This document shows positions 10,705-18,814 of a DNA stretch of 52,391 nucleotides, one piece after another. Location of the stretch: assembly GCA_007692585.1 (NCBI GenBank), contig REBU01000047.1, forward strand, positions 1 to 52,391, given 5' to 3'. Source of the DNA: Paracoccaceae bacterium (GTDB taxonomy: Bacteria; Pseudomonadota; Alphaproteobacteria; Rhodobacterales; Rhodobacteraceae). The position numbers were made by a program, and so were the translations under genes. The first letter of the stretch is position 1. Each line of letters opens with the position of its first letter. The notes under the pieces are model-generated. The model had not been told where the DNA came from. It ran no database searches and was given only the letters and a program-made list of their open reading frames with translations.

Positions 10705-11424
10705 TCAGCAGGCGGCCTGATGCCCAGCCCAGGCCATTGCGCGCGGCAAGGCCGCGATGTTGGACATGACGCGATGGCGGGCTTGCACAGGGGCCGGGTC
10801 CGTGTCGTCGGAAATGGGCCAGCCAAAGGAGTCGGCCAGCCAGCGGCGGGATTGGTCTGGGTTGATGCCCAGACGCGCGGCGCCCTCGCTTTGGGCCTCA
10901 TCAGAACATTCCCACAGGCCAATCGCGATCATCTCGCGGCCTTCGCCCTGAAAGCCCAGAATTTCGGGGCAGGCCCCGATGCGCTTGTAGATGCGCACCA
11001 TGCGCGCGTCGAAAACCCCGACGCAATGGGCCACACCAAAGGCACGAACGACTTCGCCGCAAGCGAGCATCAGCGCTGCGGCCACGCCGGGATTGGCCCC
11101 GCGCGCAATGCAGAAGCGGGTGCATTCCCAGATCAGCGGGCTCTGGATCTGTGTCCCATCGGTCAGATGCGAAAAATGGTCATTCACCATCGTGCGCCCT
11201 GTGGTCGGCAAGAGCCGCATCGAGCCGCCATGGCGTCCGTCCGCGTCTTCCCAGATGATATAGAGCGGGTTCATGGCGTCATACTCATCGCGCTCCTCGC
11301 CCTGCGCATCGACGGTGACAGCCCAGCCCAGACGGGTCCTGAACTGGTCGGCGCGGTCGCGGAACATGGAACGCGCCAGCGCCGGATGTTTGTGCAGGTC
11401 GGCGGCGTAAATATAACGGATCAT
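10705..11424 (-). CDS. acyl-homoserine-lactone synthase (LuxI family)
   Basis: A 239-residue autoinducer synthase making an N-acyl-homoserine lactone from SAM and an acyl-ACP. All family signature residues are present at nearly canonical positions: R24, F28, W34, D46, D49, R70 (GSMRLLP), E100 and R103 (WECTRF). The C-terminal part, FGVAHCVGVFDARM then KRIGACPEILG, fits the acyl-binding half. Acyl chain length cannot be told from sequence. Start at 11424 follows GGGGGAAAG. luxR lies 102 bp upstream on the same strand, making a normal R-I tandem. Confidence 0.95.
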   Translation of the reverse strand: MIRYIYAADLHKHPALARSMFRDRADQFRTRLGWAVTVDAQGEERDEYDAMNPLYIIWEDADGRHGGSMRLLPTTGRTMVNDHFSHLTDGTQIQSPLIWECTRFCIARGANPGVAAALMLACGEVVRAFGVAHCVGVFDARMVRIYKRIGACPEILGFQGEGREMIAIGLWECSDEAQSEGAARLGINPDQSRRWLADSFGWPISDDTDPAPVQARHRVMSNIAALPRAMAWAGHQAAC

Positions 11425-11470
11425 TGGTCTTTCCCCCATGCTGACAGGGGACAGAATGCCATGAGCCCGT

Positions 11471-11483
11471 TAAATCGAATTTA
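11471..11483. promoter_or_regulatory. candidate LuxR-type operator upstream of luxI
   Basis: TAAAT-CGA-ATTTA (plus strand) is a dyad with perfect 5-bp arms, 47 bp upstream of the luxI start. Two further symmetric pairs occur after a 2-bp mismatch on each side (CC/GG). Its place suits a promoter-proximal operator for luxI, but it is A/T-rich and does not clearly match a known lux box. The assignment is inferred from position and symmetry only. Confidence 0.3.
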
Positions 11484-11526
11484 GGGGAGCGCGCGCAGGT
11501 CGGCTATTGATGTAACAGGGGCATGT

Positions 11527-12354
11527 TCAGACGACGATCAGGCCGCGCGAGAGCGCGCGCGCGACGGCATGTGTCGTGTTCTGCGCCCCGAGTTTGTAGC
11601 GCGCGCTTTCGACATAGACGCGAAACGTGTGTTCCGAGATCGAAAGCGTATTCGCCGCCTGCGCGCGGCTGTAGCCTAGCGCCAGAAGGGTCATCACTTC
11701 CAGCTCCCGCGGGCTGAGCGGTTGCAGCGGTTCAGCCTCGGTGTCGGGTTGCAGCTCAAGCGCTTTCTGATTGATGTAATGCGCAATCAGGATCAAGTCG
11801 CGGCGCTTGTCCGAAATGAAAGCGTCCCATTGCGCATCATCACAAGATGCGCTGACCGAGAACAGCGCGAATTGCCCCTTGGGGCCGCGCAACGGGATCG
11901 AATAGCCCTGCGTGCCGATACCAAAAGCCGCCGCATCCGCGGCAAGGGCCCGCGCGGCCTTGTTCGACCAGTCGAGCTGGCGCCAGTCCACAGGGTGAAA
12001 GCGTTGGTAGCAGCCCAGAATGACCGGATCGATGCGCAGATAGCCCTTCTCCAGATAGTGGCTTACCCATTCCGGATCATATGTGCCGCAGCCGAAATGT
12101 TGCCCGCGATAGCCATCGACGCGGTAGCCGTCGATGCTGCTGCGCTCGGAAATCCTGGTCTGGTCCGGGATGGTGCCAAGGTTCATCTCGCCACTGGTCG
12201 CCACCCAGTGATACACGACATGCGCCACGCCAAGCGCATCGCGCAATCCCACAGCGATCTGTTGCATTTCCGCCTGAGACATCACGCCGTCAAGTCGCTC
12301 GATAAGCGCGTCAAGCCTGAAAAGCGGCGTTATTTTGTGGGCTTTCATCGGCAT
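11527..12354 (-). CDS. LuxR family autoinducer-binding transcriptional regulator
   Basis: A 275-residue quorum-sensing receptor and regulator. The N-terminal autoinducer-binding domain keeps the signature aromatics and aspartate (W96, Y100, Y105, D109-P110, W124 in the stretch WVSHYLEKGYLRIDPVI). The C-terminal HTH runs from LSPRELEVMTLLALGYSRAQ through ISEHTFRVYVESARYKLGA. With luxI directly downstream it is most likely the cognate receptor. The HTH recognition helix differs somewhat from LuxR/TraR, so DNA-site specificity is open. The ATG at 12354 is used; a second ATG two codons later is equally possible. Confidence 0.94.
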   Translation of the reverse strand: MPMKAHKITPLFRLDALIERLDGVMSQAEMQQIAVGLRDALGVAHVVYHWVATSGEMNLGTIPDQTRISERSSIDGYRVDGYRGQHFGCGTYDPEWVSHYLEKGYLRIDPVILGCYQRFHPVDWRQLDWSNKAARALAADAAAFGIGTQGYSIPLRGPKGQFALFSVSASCDDAQWDAFISDKRRDLILIAHYINQKALELQPDTEAEPLQPLSPRELEVMTLLALGYSRAQAANTLSISEHTFRVYVESARYKLGAQNTTHAVARALSRGLIVV

Positions 12355-12681
12355 TGACCTGATCCATCGCCTTGGCTTCCCCTGCCGCGAGCAGGCACTA
12401 CGGGAGGCTGGATTGCGTCCCGTCCATGCCGCAGGGCCAAGGCTCTTTCAGCTGGCCCCGTGCAAGAAAGGCGAGTGCTGAGACTTGGATACAGTCCAAG
12501 ATATGTTCAAGGCAAGCAAATTGGTTGACTGCCGCGAGGATTCGCGCAGAATTCAGGCAGAGGGAGCACCCCTAGGGGTGCTATCTGTGCGGTCCGGCAT
12601 ACCAGCGAGGTAAACCGAACTATGAAGCCCAAGCCGCGCTATGCGGCGGCCTGGCGTCAGCCTTGCGGTGGGTTCTCGGGA
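12355..12681. other. 327-bp gap upstream of luxR
   Basis: There is no convincing gene between luxR and the 68-codon gene; a 67-codon plus-strand reading lacks a ribosome site and any recognisable content. The gap holds one strong feature, an 18-bp perfect palindrome at 12565-12582, and otherwise probably the luxR promoter and 5' leader. Confidence 0.5.
12565..12582. promoter_or_regulatory. 18-bp perfect palindrome, candidate lux-type box for luxR
   Basis: AGCACCCCTAGGGGTGCT is identical to its reverse complement over all 18 bases. This is the same length and gapless symmetry as the TraR box. It lies about 210 bp upstream of the luxR start and outside any gene. A gapless stem with no T-run argues against a terminator. 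The LuxR protein encoded next door is the natural candidate ligand, but no consensus proves it. Confidence 0.4.
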
Positions 12682-12888
12682 TCAGAGACGTTCGGCAATG
12701 CTGCGGCTGACGGGAAACATGCAGACCTTATCGTCATGCGCCCCGTTCTGTAGGCTTTCTTCGCGGCATAGAACGCCCATGCAGCGTGTCAGCATATTCT
12801 GCGTTTCCGGCAGATTATTGCTTTGACAATAGTCGATCATGTCAGCAAGTTTTTCATAGATTTCATAATGATCGCGATTACTGCTCAT
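12682..12888 (-). CDS. small hypothetical protein (68 aa)
   Basis: A 68-codon frame with an AAGGGA ribosome site about 9 bases ahead of its ATG. The product is predicted helical and acidic in its first half (HYEIYEKLADMIDYCQSNN) and has four cysteines. No family is recognised. It sits between luxR and the flippase gene, all on the minus strand. Gene status rests on the ribosome site, sensible composition and strand agreement with its neighbours; it could still be noncoding. Confidence 0.5.
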   Translation of the reverse strand: MSSNRDHYEIYEKLADMIDYCQSNNLPETQNMLTRCMGVLCREESLQNGAHDDKVCMFPVSRSIAERL

Positions 12889-13009
12889 GTCGGGTATCCC
12901 TTCGCGGATTAGCCATGAGACGTGGATACCACGTCGTGGGACGCCCCAGATACCCGCCAGAATCTACTCCCCAATAATGGTGAGTTGCCACGGTTCTGCG
13001 CCTGCGCGG

Positions 13010-14305
13010 TCAGGATGATGGCACGAGTTTTTGGCTGCGATCGATGAAATGCAGCGCGTACAAGATGCTGATTGCGTAATGCGCAGAGAGGGCGATCGCG
13101 TAAATCCAGACGAATTGCAGAGCGGGTAAATCGAGACTTGCAGAGAGGATCGGTGCAAGGAGCGTGAGACCAACGCGCTGCAAATTCAGCGCAAGATATT
13201 GGCGCTGGCCCGCGAGTAAATCGAAAACACGGCCGACAGGCATATGGATGAATTGAAAGAAGATATAGATCGACAAGGCTTGGGAGAAACTGCCTGCGAT
13301 CGCCCAGTCAGCCCCGAAGACAAGCGAAAATATCACCTCCCCGAACAGGAACAGGATTACCATCGGGATAAGGGATGCTATCGCCAATCGCTTGATTACA
13401 GAGAGGAACATCGCTCTTATTTCAGCAGTCCGGTTTCTGCCCAGAGCCGATGCTTCGGCATAAAAGGCTCTTGCCGTATTGATGCCAATCAAACCCGCCG
13501 GTGCTGCGATGACAGCGGTAGCGAGGCTGAACTGTCCGACGATCTCTGCCGTATAGAGGGCTGCGACGAAAAGGATCGGCGCCTGCATCGAGAAGATCAG
13601 CGCGAATTGCGAGGGCACGCGCCATAACGGAAACGCAATATATTTTCGTGCGACGAGAGCGATCCGATACATGCGAATATGACGCGTGTTTGCAACGAGG
13701 TCTTCTCGCAGATTTCGCATGATCCGTGTGATCCCGACAGATTGTGCGGCCACCTGTCCAATCAGTAGTCCCAGCGGTTGCAGCGCGATAAGGCCCAGCA
13801 GGATCTTGACGCCAGCGCCGGCAGCGTTTTGTGTGATATTGGTCTGCGCAATGAGCTTGTAGGCGCGCTTGCGTGTCGCCCACATCGACAGTGTTTCATA
13901 CGCAGCCGCGCCGAATATCGCCAGGGCGATCAGCCACCAGAACGGCACGAGCACCTCCATTGAAAGGGCGGTGAGCAACGGTTCGCCGAGATACGCGATG
14001 ACGAGGGTAAAGAGCGCGGTCAAGCCGGTCATCAATCCGAGTGACAGCACCAGCAGGTTCATTGCGGTCCCGTCGTGGCGCGGCAATGGGAGTGCAATCA
14101 CATAGCGCAAGGTCGCAATCGGAACGAGCAAGGCGACAAGCGTTGTGAAAACGGCCAGGGCTCCGAAGTCCTCGGGCGTGTATAGCCGGGTCAGGATCGG
14201 CATTGCGGCCAATGCGATCAGTTTGCCCGCGCCGCTGCCCAGTGCGAGGGTCAGCATGCCGCGAAAGACTTTCTGTGTGTCGCCACCAAGCAGATGTTTT
14301 TTCAT
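13010..14305 (-). CDS. Wzx-like polysaccharide flippase (MOP superfamily)
   Basis: A 431-residue integral membrane protein with about a dozen hydrophobic segments. The N-terminal region GSGAGKLIALAAMPILTRLY followed by TPEDFGALAVFTT is typical of polysaccharide-biosynthesis flippases of the Wzx/PST type, which move lipid-linked oligosaccharides across the inner membrane. Charged loops (NLREDLVANTRHIRMYR) separate the two halves. No polymerase or glycosyltransferase cluster is adjacent, only a sugar-kinase-like gene 129 bp away on the same strand. Base composition is visibly more AT-rich than the surroundings, hinting at a transferred or fast-evolving surface locus. Confidence 0.85.
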   Translation of the reverse strand: MKKHLLGGDTQKVFRGMLTLALGSGAGKLIALAAMPILTRLYTPEDFGALAVFTTLVALLVPIATLRYVIALPLPRHDGTAMNLLVLSLGLMTGLTALFTLVIAYLGEPLLTALSMEVLVPFWWLIALAIFGAAAYETLSMWATRKRAYKLIAQTNITQNAAGAGVKILLGLIALQPLGLLIGQVAAQSVGITRIMRNLREDLVANTRHIRMYRIALVARKYIAFPLWRVPSQFALIFSMQAPILFVAALYTAEIVGQFSLATAVIAAPAGLIGINTARAFYAEASALGRNRTAEIRAMFLSVIKRLAIASLIPMVILFLFGEVIFSLVFGADWAIAGSFSQALSIYIFFQFIHMPVGRVFDLLAGQRQYLALNLQRVGLTLLAPILSASLDLPALQFVWIYAIALSAHYAISILYALHFIDRSQKLVPSS

Positions 14306-14434
14306 GAAAGATCAGATCTCTGGGGGGACGTTGACGGTGGTTTCGGTTTCGGGATCGGCGCGGCTTCGGACAGGGTGTCGTCAATCAGGTGGATAGCATC
14401 TTTTGATTCTGGTGATTGCGCAGAGAAATCAGCG

Positions 14435-15256
14435 TCACGAGAAGTCCCTGTCCAGCTGCGCCGCTGCTCTTGATCTTTGTTCTGCGGTCAGCCGTGCCAT
14501 GATCGTCGCGCGGATATGGTATCGCAGGAAGCCGAATTTCAGATGCGCCTTCAGGACCGCATCGGAGGCGGGCGGTTTTTCTTTGCCCGATATCTTGCGC
14601 AATTGGTTCAGGGCGCTGTCATATGTCCAGTTTTCGCTTTGAAAGATCAGGTCCGTAATGTCGGCATAAATCCATTTGCGTTCAACCAGCACATCTTCGA
14701 AATCGATGGGCAGAAACTCCCTGTCGTATTTCAGGATATTGTGCAGCATGAGATCATTATGAACCACGCGCCCGGTGCCACCAATACGCGTCTGTCGGAC
14801 TTGGAGTGCCAGAAGCCGAAACGCCAGATGCAGTTTCCTGCGGGGCGAGATTGCGCGGCTTTTGAACAGATCGCGCAGCGCACGCGGCACAGGGCCGTTG
14901 ATCAGCCGGAAGGCGGTGTGTTTCACAGGGCCAAAGCTGCAATGGCCCCGCATTGCGCCGATATCGTCCCACAATGCGCGGATCATGTCCTCTGTCAGAT
15001 CCTCCGGGGTCGTGGGCCCGATGGGCGCGCGATAGGCGATCAGGATGAGTTTCGCCTCTGGTATTGTCTGAATGTTCGGGAATAGGTCTGGATTGGCCTG
15101 ATAATGCAGAATTTCGTTTTGAAACGGCAGGCTGCCCCCAAGAAAACAGCGGATGATGCGCCGCCACACGGATCTTGCAGGTGGTTCGGTCTTCAGGATG
15201 GTTTTGTCAGAGATCAGGAGGGCCGTTCGCGACAAACGTGTGGCGTCAACTGACAT
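14435..15256 (-). CDS. protein-kinase-fold sugar/lipopolysaccharide kinase-like protein
   Basis: A 273-residue protein with the catalytic core of the kinase-like (APH/LPS kinase) fold: HND at 166-168, N173 and the metal-binding D185 in LPIDFEDVL. Before this core the usual lysine/glutamate lobe is weak. Such proteins phosphorylate small molecules or lipopolysaccharide core sugars; the substrate here is unknown. The start at 15256 is placed 7 bases after GGAAGG (an ATG one codon earlier overlaps less well). Upstream of the flippase gene on the same strand, it probably forms a two-gene surface-polysaccharide unit with it. It is divergent from dnaE2. Confidence 0.72.
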   Translation of the reverse strand: MSVDATRLSRTALLISDKTILKTEPPARSVWRRIIRCFLGGSLPFQNEILHYQANPDLFPNIQTIPEAKLILIAYRAPIGPTTPEDLTEDMIRALWDDIGAMRGHCSFGPVKHTAFRLINGPVPRALRDLFKSRAISPRRKLHLAFRLLALQVRQTRIGGTGRVVHNDLMLHNILKYDREFLPIDFEDVLVERKWIYADITDLIFQSENWTYDSALNQLRKISGKEKPPASDAVLKAHLKFGFLRYHIRATIMARLTAEQRSRAAAQLDRDFS

Positions 15257-15346
15257 CATGACCCTTCCAGAGGCAAGGCTGGACCCCTGTGGCCCAACCA
15301 ATCAAATCTGTAAAGGCAAGCACCAGTGGCATCAAGCCACAACCAG

Positions 15347-15396
15347 AGCGATATCGCTTTGTGCGTTGAGATCTGGCGGACTGGCCCCCGGGCCAG
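15347..15396. repeat. two short palindromes in the kinase/dnaE2 divergent gap
   Basis: The 214-bp gap between the divergent kinase gene and dnaE2 has a perfect 12-bp palindrome AGCGATATCGCT (15347-15358) and a hairpin-like CTGGCCC/GGGCCAG (15381-15396). Neither has a T-run, so they look more like operators than terminators. Which gene they serve is unknown. Confidence 0.35.
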
Positions 15397-15439
15397 GCCG
15401 ATTTTGCCCACTTGCCCGGAGAGGACGAATCACACTAAA

Positions 15440-15454
15440 GAACAATAAGTGAAC
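15440..15454. promoter_or_regulatory. LexA (SOS) box of dnaE2
   Basis: GAAC-AATAAGT-GAAC is an exact match to the alphaproteobacterial LexA direct repeat (GTTC-N7-GTTC read on the other strand). It ends 16 bp before the dnaE2 ATG. A possible -35 TTGCCC (15412) and a poor -10 (15435) would place it across the start of transcription, ideal for repression. dnaE2 genes are commonly SOS-induced, so sequence and known biology agree. Confidence 0.85.
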
Positions 15455-15470
15455 ATTTGTCTGGGGAGTC

Positions 15471-18400
15471 ATGCCTGACGGTCTGGATCTTGCGGCCAGC
15501 TATGCCGAGCTTTGCGTGACGTCGAATTTCACCTTCCTGCGCGGGGCTTCGCATCCCGAAGAACTGGTGACGCGCGCTGCCGAGCTTGGGTTGCATGCCA
15601 TTGCGATCACCGATCGCAACACGCTTGCGGGCGTGGTGCGTGCCCATGTCGCGCTGCGCGAGCTGGCCCGTGCGCAGGCCGAAGCCGTGACGATCCGTTC
15701 CCAGCGCCAGACGGACACCTCCAGCCGCCAGACCGAGACGGGCGCCGCGCTGGTTGTGCCGGACGGACCTTTGCCCCGGCTGATCATCGGCGCGCGGCTG
15801 GTGCTTCGCGATAGTGCGGTGGAATGGCTGGCGTTGCCACTGTGCCGCAGCGGCTATGCGCGGCTGTCACGTCTGCTGAGCCTCGGCAAACGGCGCGCGC
15901 CCAAGGGGGAGTGTCATCTTGATCATGCCGATCTGCTGGCCGGCGCGGGCGAGATGGTGCTGATCGCGCTGGCCGGGGCGGGGGCGAGCGACGCGCAGAT
16001 CCGCGAGATGGCGCGCAGCTGGCCGGGGAATTGCTATCTGGGCGCGGCCCCGCGCTATGACGGGCGCGACCCGGTGCGACTGGCGCGGATCGCGCAGCGC
16101 GCGCAGGCGCTGGCCCTGCCGATGGTCGCGCTGGGCGATGCGCTGATGCATACGGCCCCGCGCCGCAAGCTTGCGGATGTGCTCACCTGTCTGCGTCTGG
16201 GCACGACCATCGACCAGCTGGGCAGTCGCGCGCTGCCCCATACTGAGGCGCGGTTGAAATCCGGGCCGGAGATGGCGCGGCTCTTTCGCGACCACCCGGC
16301 CGCGATCCGCCGCACAATCGAGATCGCGACCCGCTGCGCCTTCAGCCTCGACGAGCTGTCCTATGACTATCCCGACGAGATCACCAATGGCGAACCCGCG
16401 CAGGCGCGGCTGGAGCGGCTGGTCACCGAAGGGCTGTGGCGGCGCTTCCCGCAAGGCGCGGATCCTGACACCGCTGCCAAGGTCGCGAAAGAATTGCGTA
16501 TCATCGCCAATCTGGGCTTTGCGGCCTATTTCCTGACGGTGCATGACATCGTCGAATTCGCCCGGTCGCGGGGTATTCTGTGTCAGGGGCGGGGGTCAGC
16601 CGCCAATTCGGTGATTTGCTACGCGCTGGGGATCACTGAAGTGCCGCCCGACACAATCTCGATGGTCTTTGAGCGCTTCATGTCCGAGGCGCGCGGCGAG
16701 CCGCCTGATATCGACGTGGATTTCGAGCATGAGCGCCGTGAGGAAGTCATCCAGCATATCTACGCGCGTTACGGGCGCGACCGCGCAGGGCTGACCGCGA
16801 CCGTGATCCATTTCCGTTCGCGCGCGGCGGTGCGCGAAGTCGGCAAGGTCATGGGCCTCTCGGCGGATGTGGTCTCGGCGCTGGCCTCGTCCTCGATGGG
16901 TTGGCGCTCTGGCCCGCCTGCGCCTGAACGGTTGCGCGAATTGGGGCTGGACGCCACCGAGCCGCGTCTGGCCCGAACGCTCGCGCTGATTGCCGAGATC
17001 ATCGGCTTTCCCCGGCATCTGTCCCAGCATGTCGGCGGCTTTGTCATCACCAAGGGGCGGCTGGATGAGCTCTGTCCCATCGAGAATGCCGCGATGGAAG
17101 GGCGGACAGTCATCGAATGGGACAAGGATGACATCAACGCGCTGGGCATTCTGAAAGTCGATGTGCTGTCCCTGGGCATGCTGACCTGCATCCGCAAATG
17201 TTTCGATCTGGTCGCCCAACATGGCGGGCCGCGCTACACGCTGGAAAATCTGCCGCGTGAATGCCCGCAGGTTTATGACATGCTCTGCCGCGCCGATGCG
17301 ATTGGCGTCTTTCAGGTCGAAAGCCGCGCGCAGATGAATTTCCTGCCCCGGATGCGGCCGCGGGTTTTCTACGATCTGGTGATCGAGGTCGCGATTGTCC
17401 GCCCCGGCCCGATTCAGGGCGGCATGGTGCATCCCTATATCCGCCGCCGTCAGGGCAAGGAGCCGGTGCATCTGCCCAGCTCGGAGCTGCGCGGCGTGCT
17501 GGAACGCACTTTGGGCGTGCCGCTGTTTCAGGAACAGGCCATGCAGATCGCCGTGGTTGCGGCAGGGTTCACGCCGGAAGAAGCCGACCGCCTGCGCCGC
17601 TCGCTGTCGACCTTCAAGCGCATGGGCACGATCAGCACCTTCCGCGACAGGTTTCTGGCAGGCATGGCCGCGCGCGGCTATGATGCGGCTTTCGCGGAAG
17701 CCTGTTTCGCGCAGATCGAGGGCTTTGGCGAATATGGCTTCCCAGAGAGCCACGCGGCCAGTTTCGCGCTCTTGGTCTATGCCTCGGCCTGGGCGAAGCG
17801 CCATCATCCGGCGGCCTTTGCCTGCGCGCTTCTGAACTCGCAGCCGATGGGGTTTTATGCGCCCTCCCAGATCGTGCGGGATGCCCGCGAGCACGGGGTG
17901 GAAGTGCGGCCTGTCTCGGTCAATCATTCGCAATGGGATTGCACGCTGGAGCTGCGCGCCGATGGTCGGCTGGCGCTGCGTCTGGGCTTTCGGCAGGTGC
18001 GCGGCCTGAGCGCGGAGGATGCCGGCTGGATCGTGGCCGCGCGCGGCAATGGCTACACGGATGTCGACAGTCTCTGGCGCCGCGCCGGGGTCGCGCCTGC
18101 GACGCTCACGCGGCTGGCCGAAGCCGATGCGCTGGCCCCGCTGGGCCTTGCGCGACGCGAGGCGCTTTGGGCCGTGCGTGCGCTGCGCGCGCCCAAACCC
18201 CTGCCGCTGTTTGACACGGGGCTGGAGGGGGAGGGCATCGCGGAGCCGGATGTGGCCCTGCCTGCCCTGTCGCTGGGCGAGGCTGTGGTTGAGGATTACC
18301 TGACCCTGCGGCTGTCTTTGCGCGCCCATCCGATGGAGCTTCTGCGCCCGCGCTTGCCGGGGCTGACGGCGCATCAGGGGCTGGTCATGGCGACGGGGCG

Positions 18401-18785
18401 CGTCACGGTCTGCGGGCTGGTGATCACCCGCCAGCGCCCCGGCACGGCCTCAGGCGTGATTTTCATCACGCTGGAGGATGAAACCGGGGTCAGCAATATC
18501 GTGGTCTGGCCCAAGATCTACGAGGCGAACCGCCGCGCGGTGATCGGCGGGCGGCTGCTCAAGGTCACCGGCCGGGTGCAGCGCGAAGGCGCAGTGATCC
18601 ATGTGATCGCGGAGGCGATCGAGGATCGCTCGGATCTGCTGGCGGCGCTGGGGCGCGGGGTGATTGACCCCACTGAGGGGCGCAGCGACGAGGCGCGCCG
18701 TCCTGTGCCCACGCGCCAGCCCCGCTCTGTGCGTCATCCGCGCGATCAGGCCAAACAGCTCTTTCCCAGTCGCGATTTTCACTGA
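15471..18785 (+). CDS. dnaE2: error-prone DNA polymerase III alpha subunit DnaE2 (ImuC)
   Basis: An 1104-residue C-family polymerase of the DnaE2/ImuC branch, which performs damage-induced mutagenic synthesis. The N-terminal PHP-like domain shows FTFLRGASHPEELV, typical of this branch. The catalytic aspartates appear in PPDIDVDFEHERR near residue 410 and KVDVLSLGML near 560. The end of the polymerase region holds ESHAASFALLVYASAWAKRH. A C-terminal OB-type region (VTVCGLVITRQRPGTASGVI) follows. The ATG has GGGGAG ahead and a LexA box 16 bp upstream. The partner genes imuA and imuB, often in one operon with it, are not next to it here. Confidence 0.97.
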   Translation: MPDGLDLAASYAELCVTSNFTFLRGASHPEELVTRAAELGLHAIAITDRNTLAGVVRAHVALRELARAQAEAVTIRSQRQTDTSSRQTETGAALVVPDGPLPRLIIGARLVLRDSAVEWLALPLCRSGYARLSRLLSLGKRRAPKGECHLDHADLLAGAGEMVLIALAGAGASDAQIREMARSWPGNCYLGAAPRYDGRDPVRLARIAQRAQALALPMVALGDALMHTAPRRKLADVLTCLRLGTTIDQLGSRALPHTEARLKSGPEMARLFRDHPAAIRRTIEIATRCAFSLDELSYDYPDEITNGEPAQARLERLVTEGLWRRFPQGADPDTAAKVAKELRIIANLGFAAYFLTVHDIVEFARSRGILCQGRGSAANSVICYALGITEVPPDTISMVFERFMSEARGEPPDIDVDFEHERREEVIQHIYARYGRDRAGLTATVIHFRSRAAVREVGKVMGLSADVVSALASSSMGWRSGPPAPERLRELGLDATEPRLARTLALIAEIIGFPRHLSQHVGGFVITKGRLDELCPIENAAMEGRTVIEWDKDDINALGILKVDVLSLGMLTCIRKCFDLVAQHGGPRYTLENLPRECPQVYDMLCRADAIGVFQVESRAQMNFLPRMRPRVFYDLVIEVAIVRPGPIQGGMVHPYIRRRQGKEPVHLPSSELRGVLERTLGVPLFQEQAMQIAVVAAGFTPEEADRLRRSLSTFKRMGTISTFRDRFLAGMAARGYDAAFAEACFAQIEGFGEYGFPESHAASFALLVYASAWAKRHHPAAFACALLNSQPMGFYAPSQIVRDAREHGVEVRPVSVNHSQWDCTLELRADGRLALRLGFRQVRGLSAEDAGWIVAARGNGYTDVDSLWRRAGVAPATLTRLAEADALAPLGLARREALWAVRALRAPKPLPLFDTGLEGEGIAEPDVALPALSLGEAVVEDYLTLRLSLRAHPMELLRPRLPGLTAHQGLVMATGRVTVCGLVITRQRPGTASGVIFITLEDETGVSNIVVWPKIYEANRRAVIGGRLLKVTGRVQREGAVIHVIAEAIEDRSDLLAALGRGVIDPTEGRSDEARRPVPTRQPRSVRHPRDQAKQLFPSRDFH

Positions 18786-18814
18786 TGCGGGGGCATGGGG
18801 GGAGGGGGCGGGCG

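Noticed and set aside
12372-12575. 67-codon plus-strand frame upstream of luxR
   Set aside because: No ribosome site; opposite in strand to all neighbours and without motifs.
13010-15256. A mobile element around the AT-richer flippase/kinase patch
   Set aside because: No transposase, integrase, terminal repeats or attachment-site duplication was visible. Composition alone is weak evidence.
16596-18374. 592-codon minus-strand frame opposite dnaE2
   Set aside because: Mirror frame of the polymerase; Arg/Gln/His-rich and without motifs.
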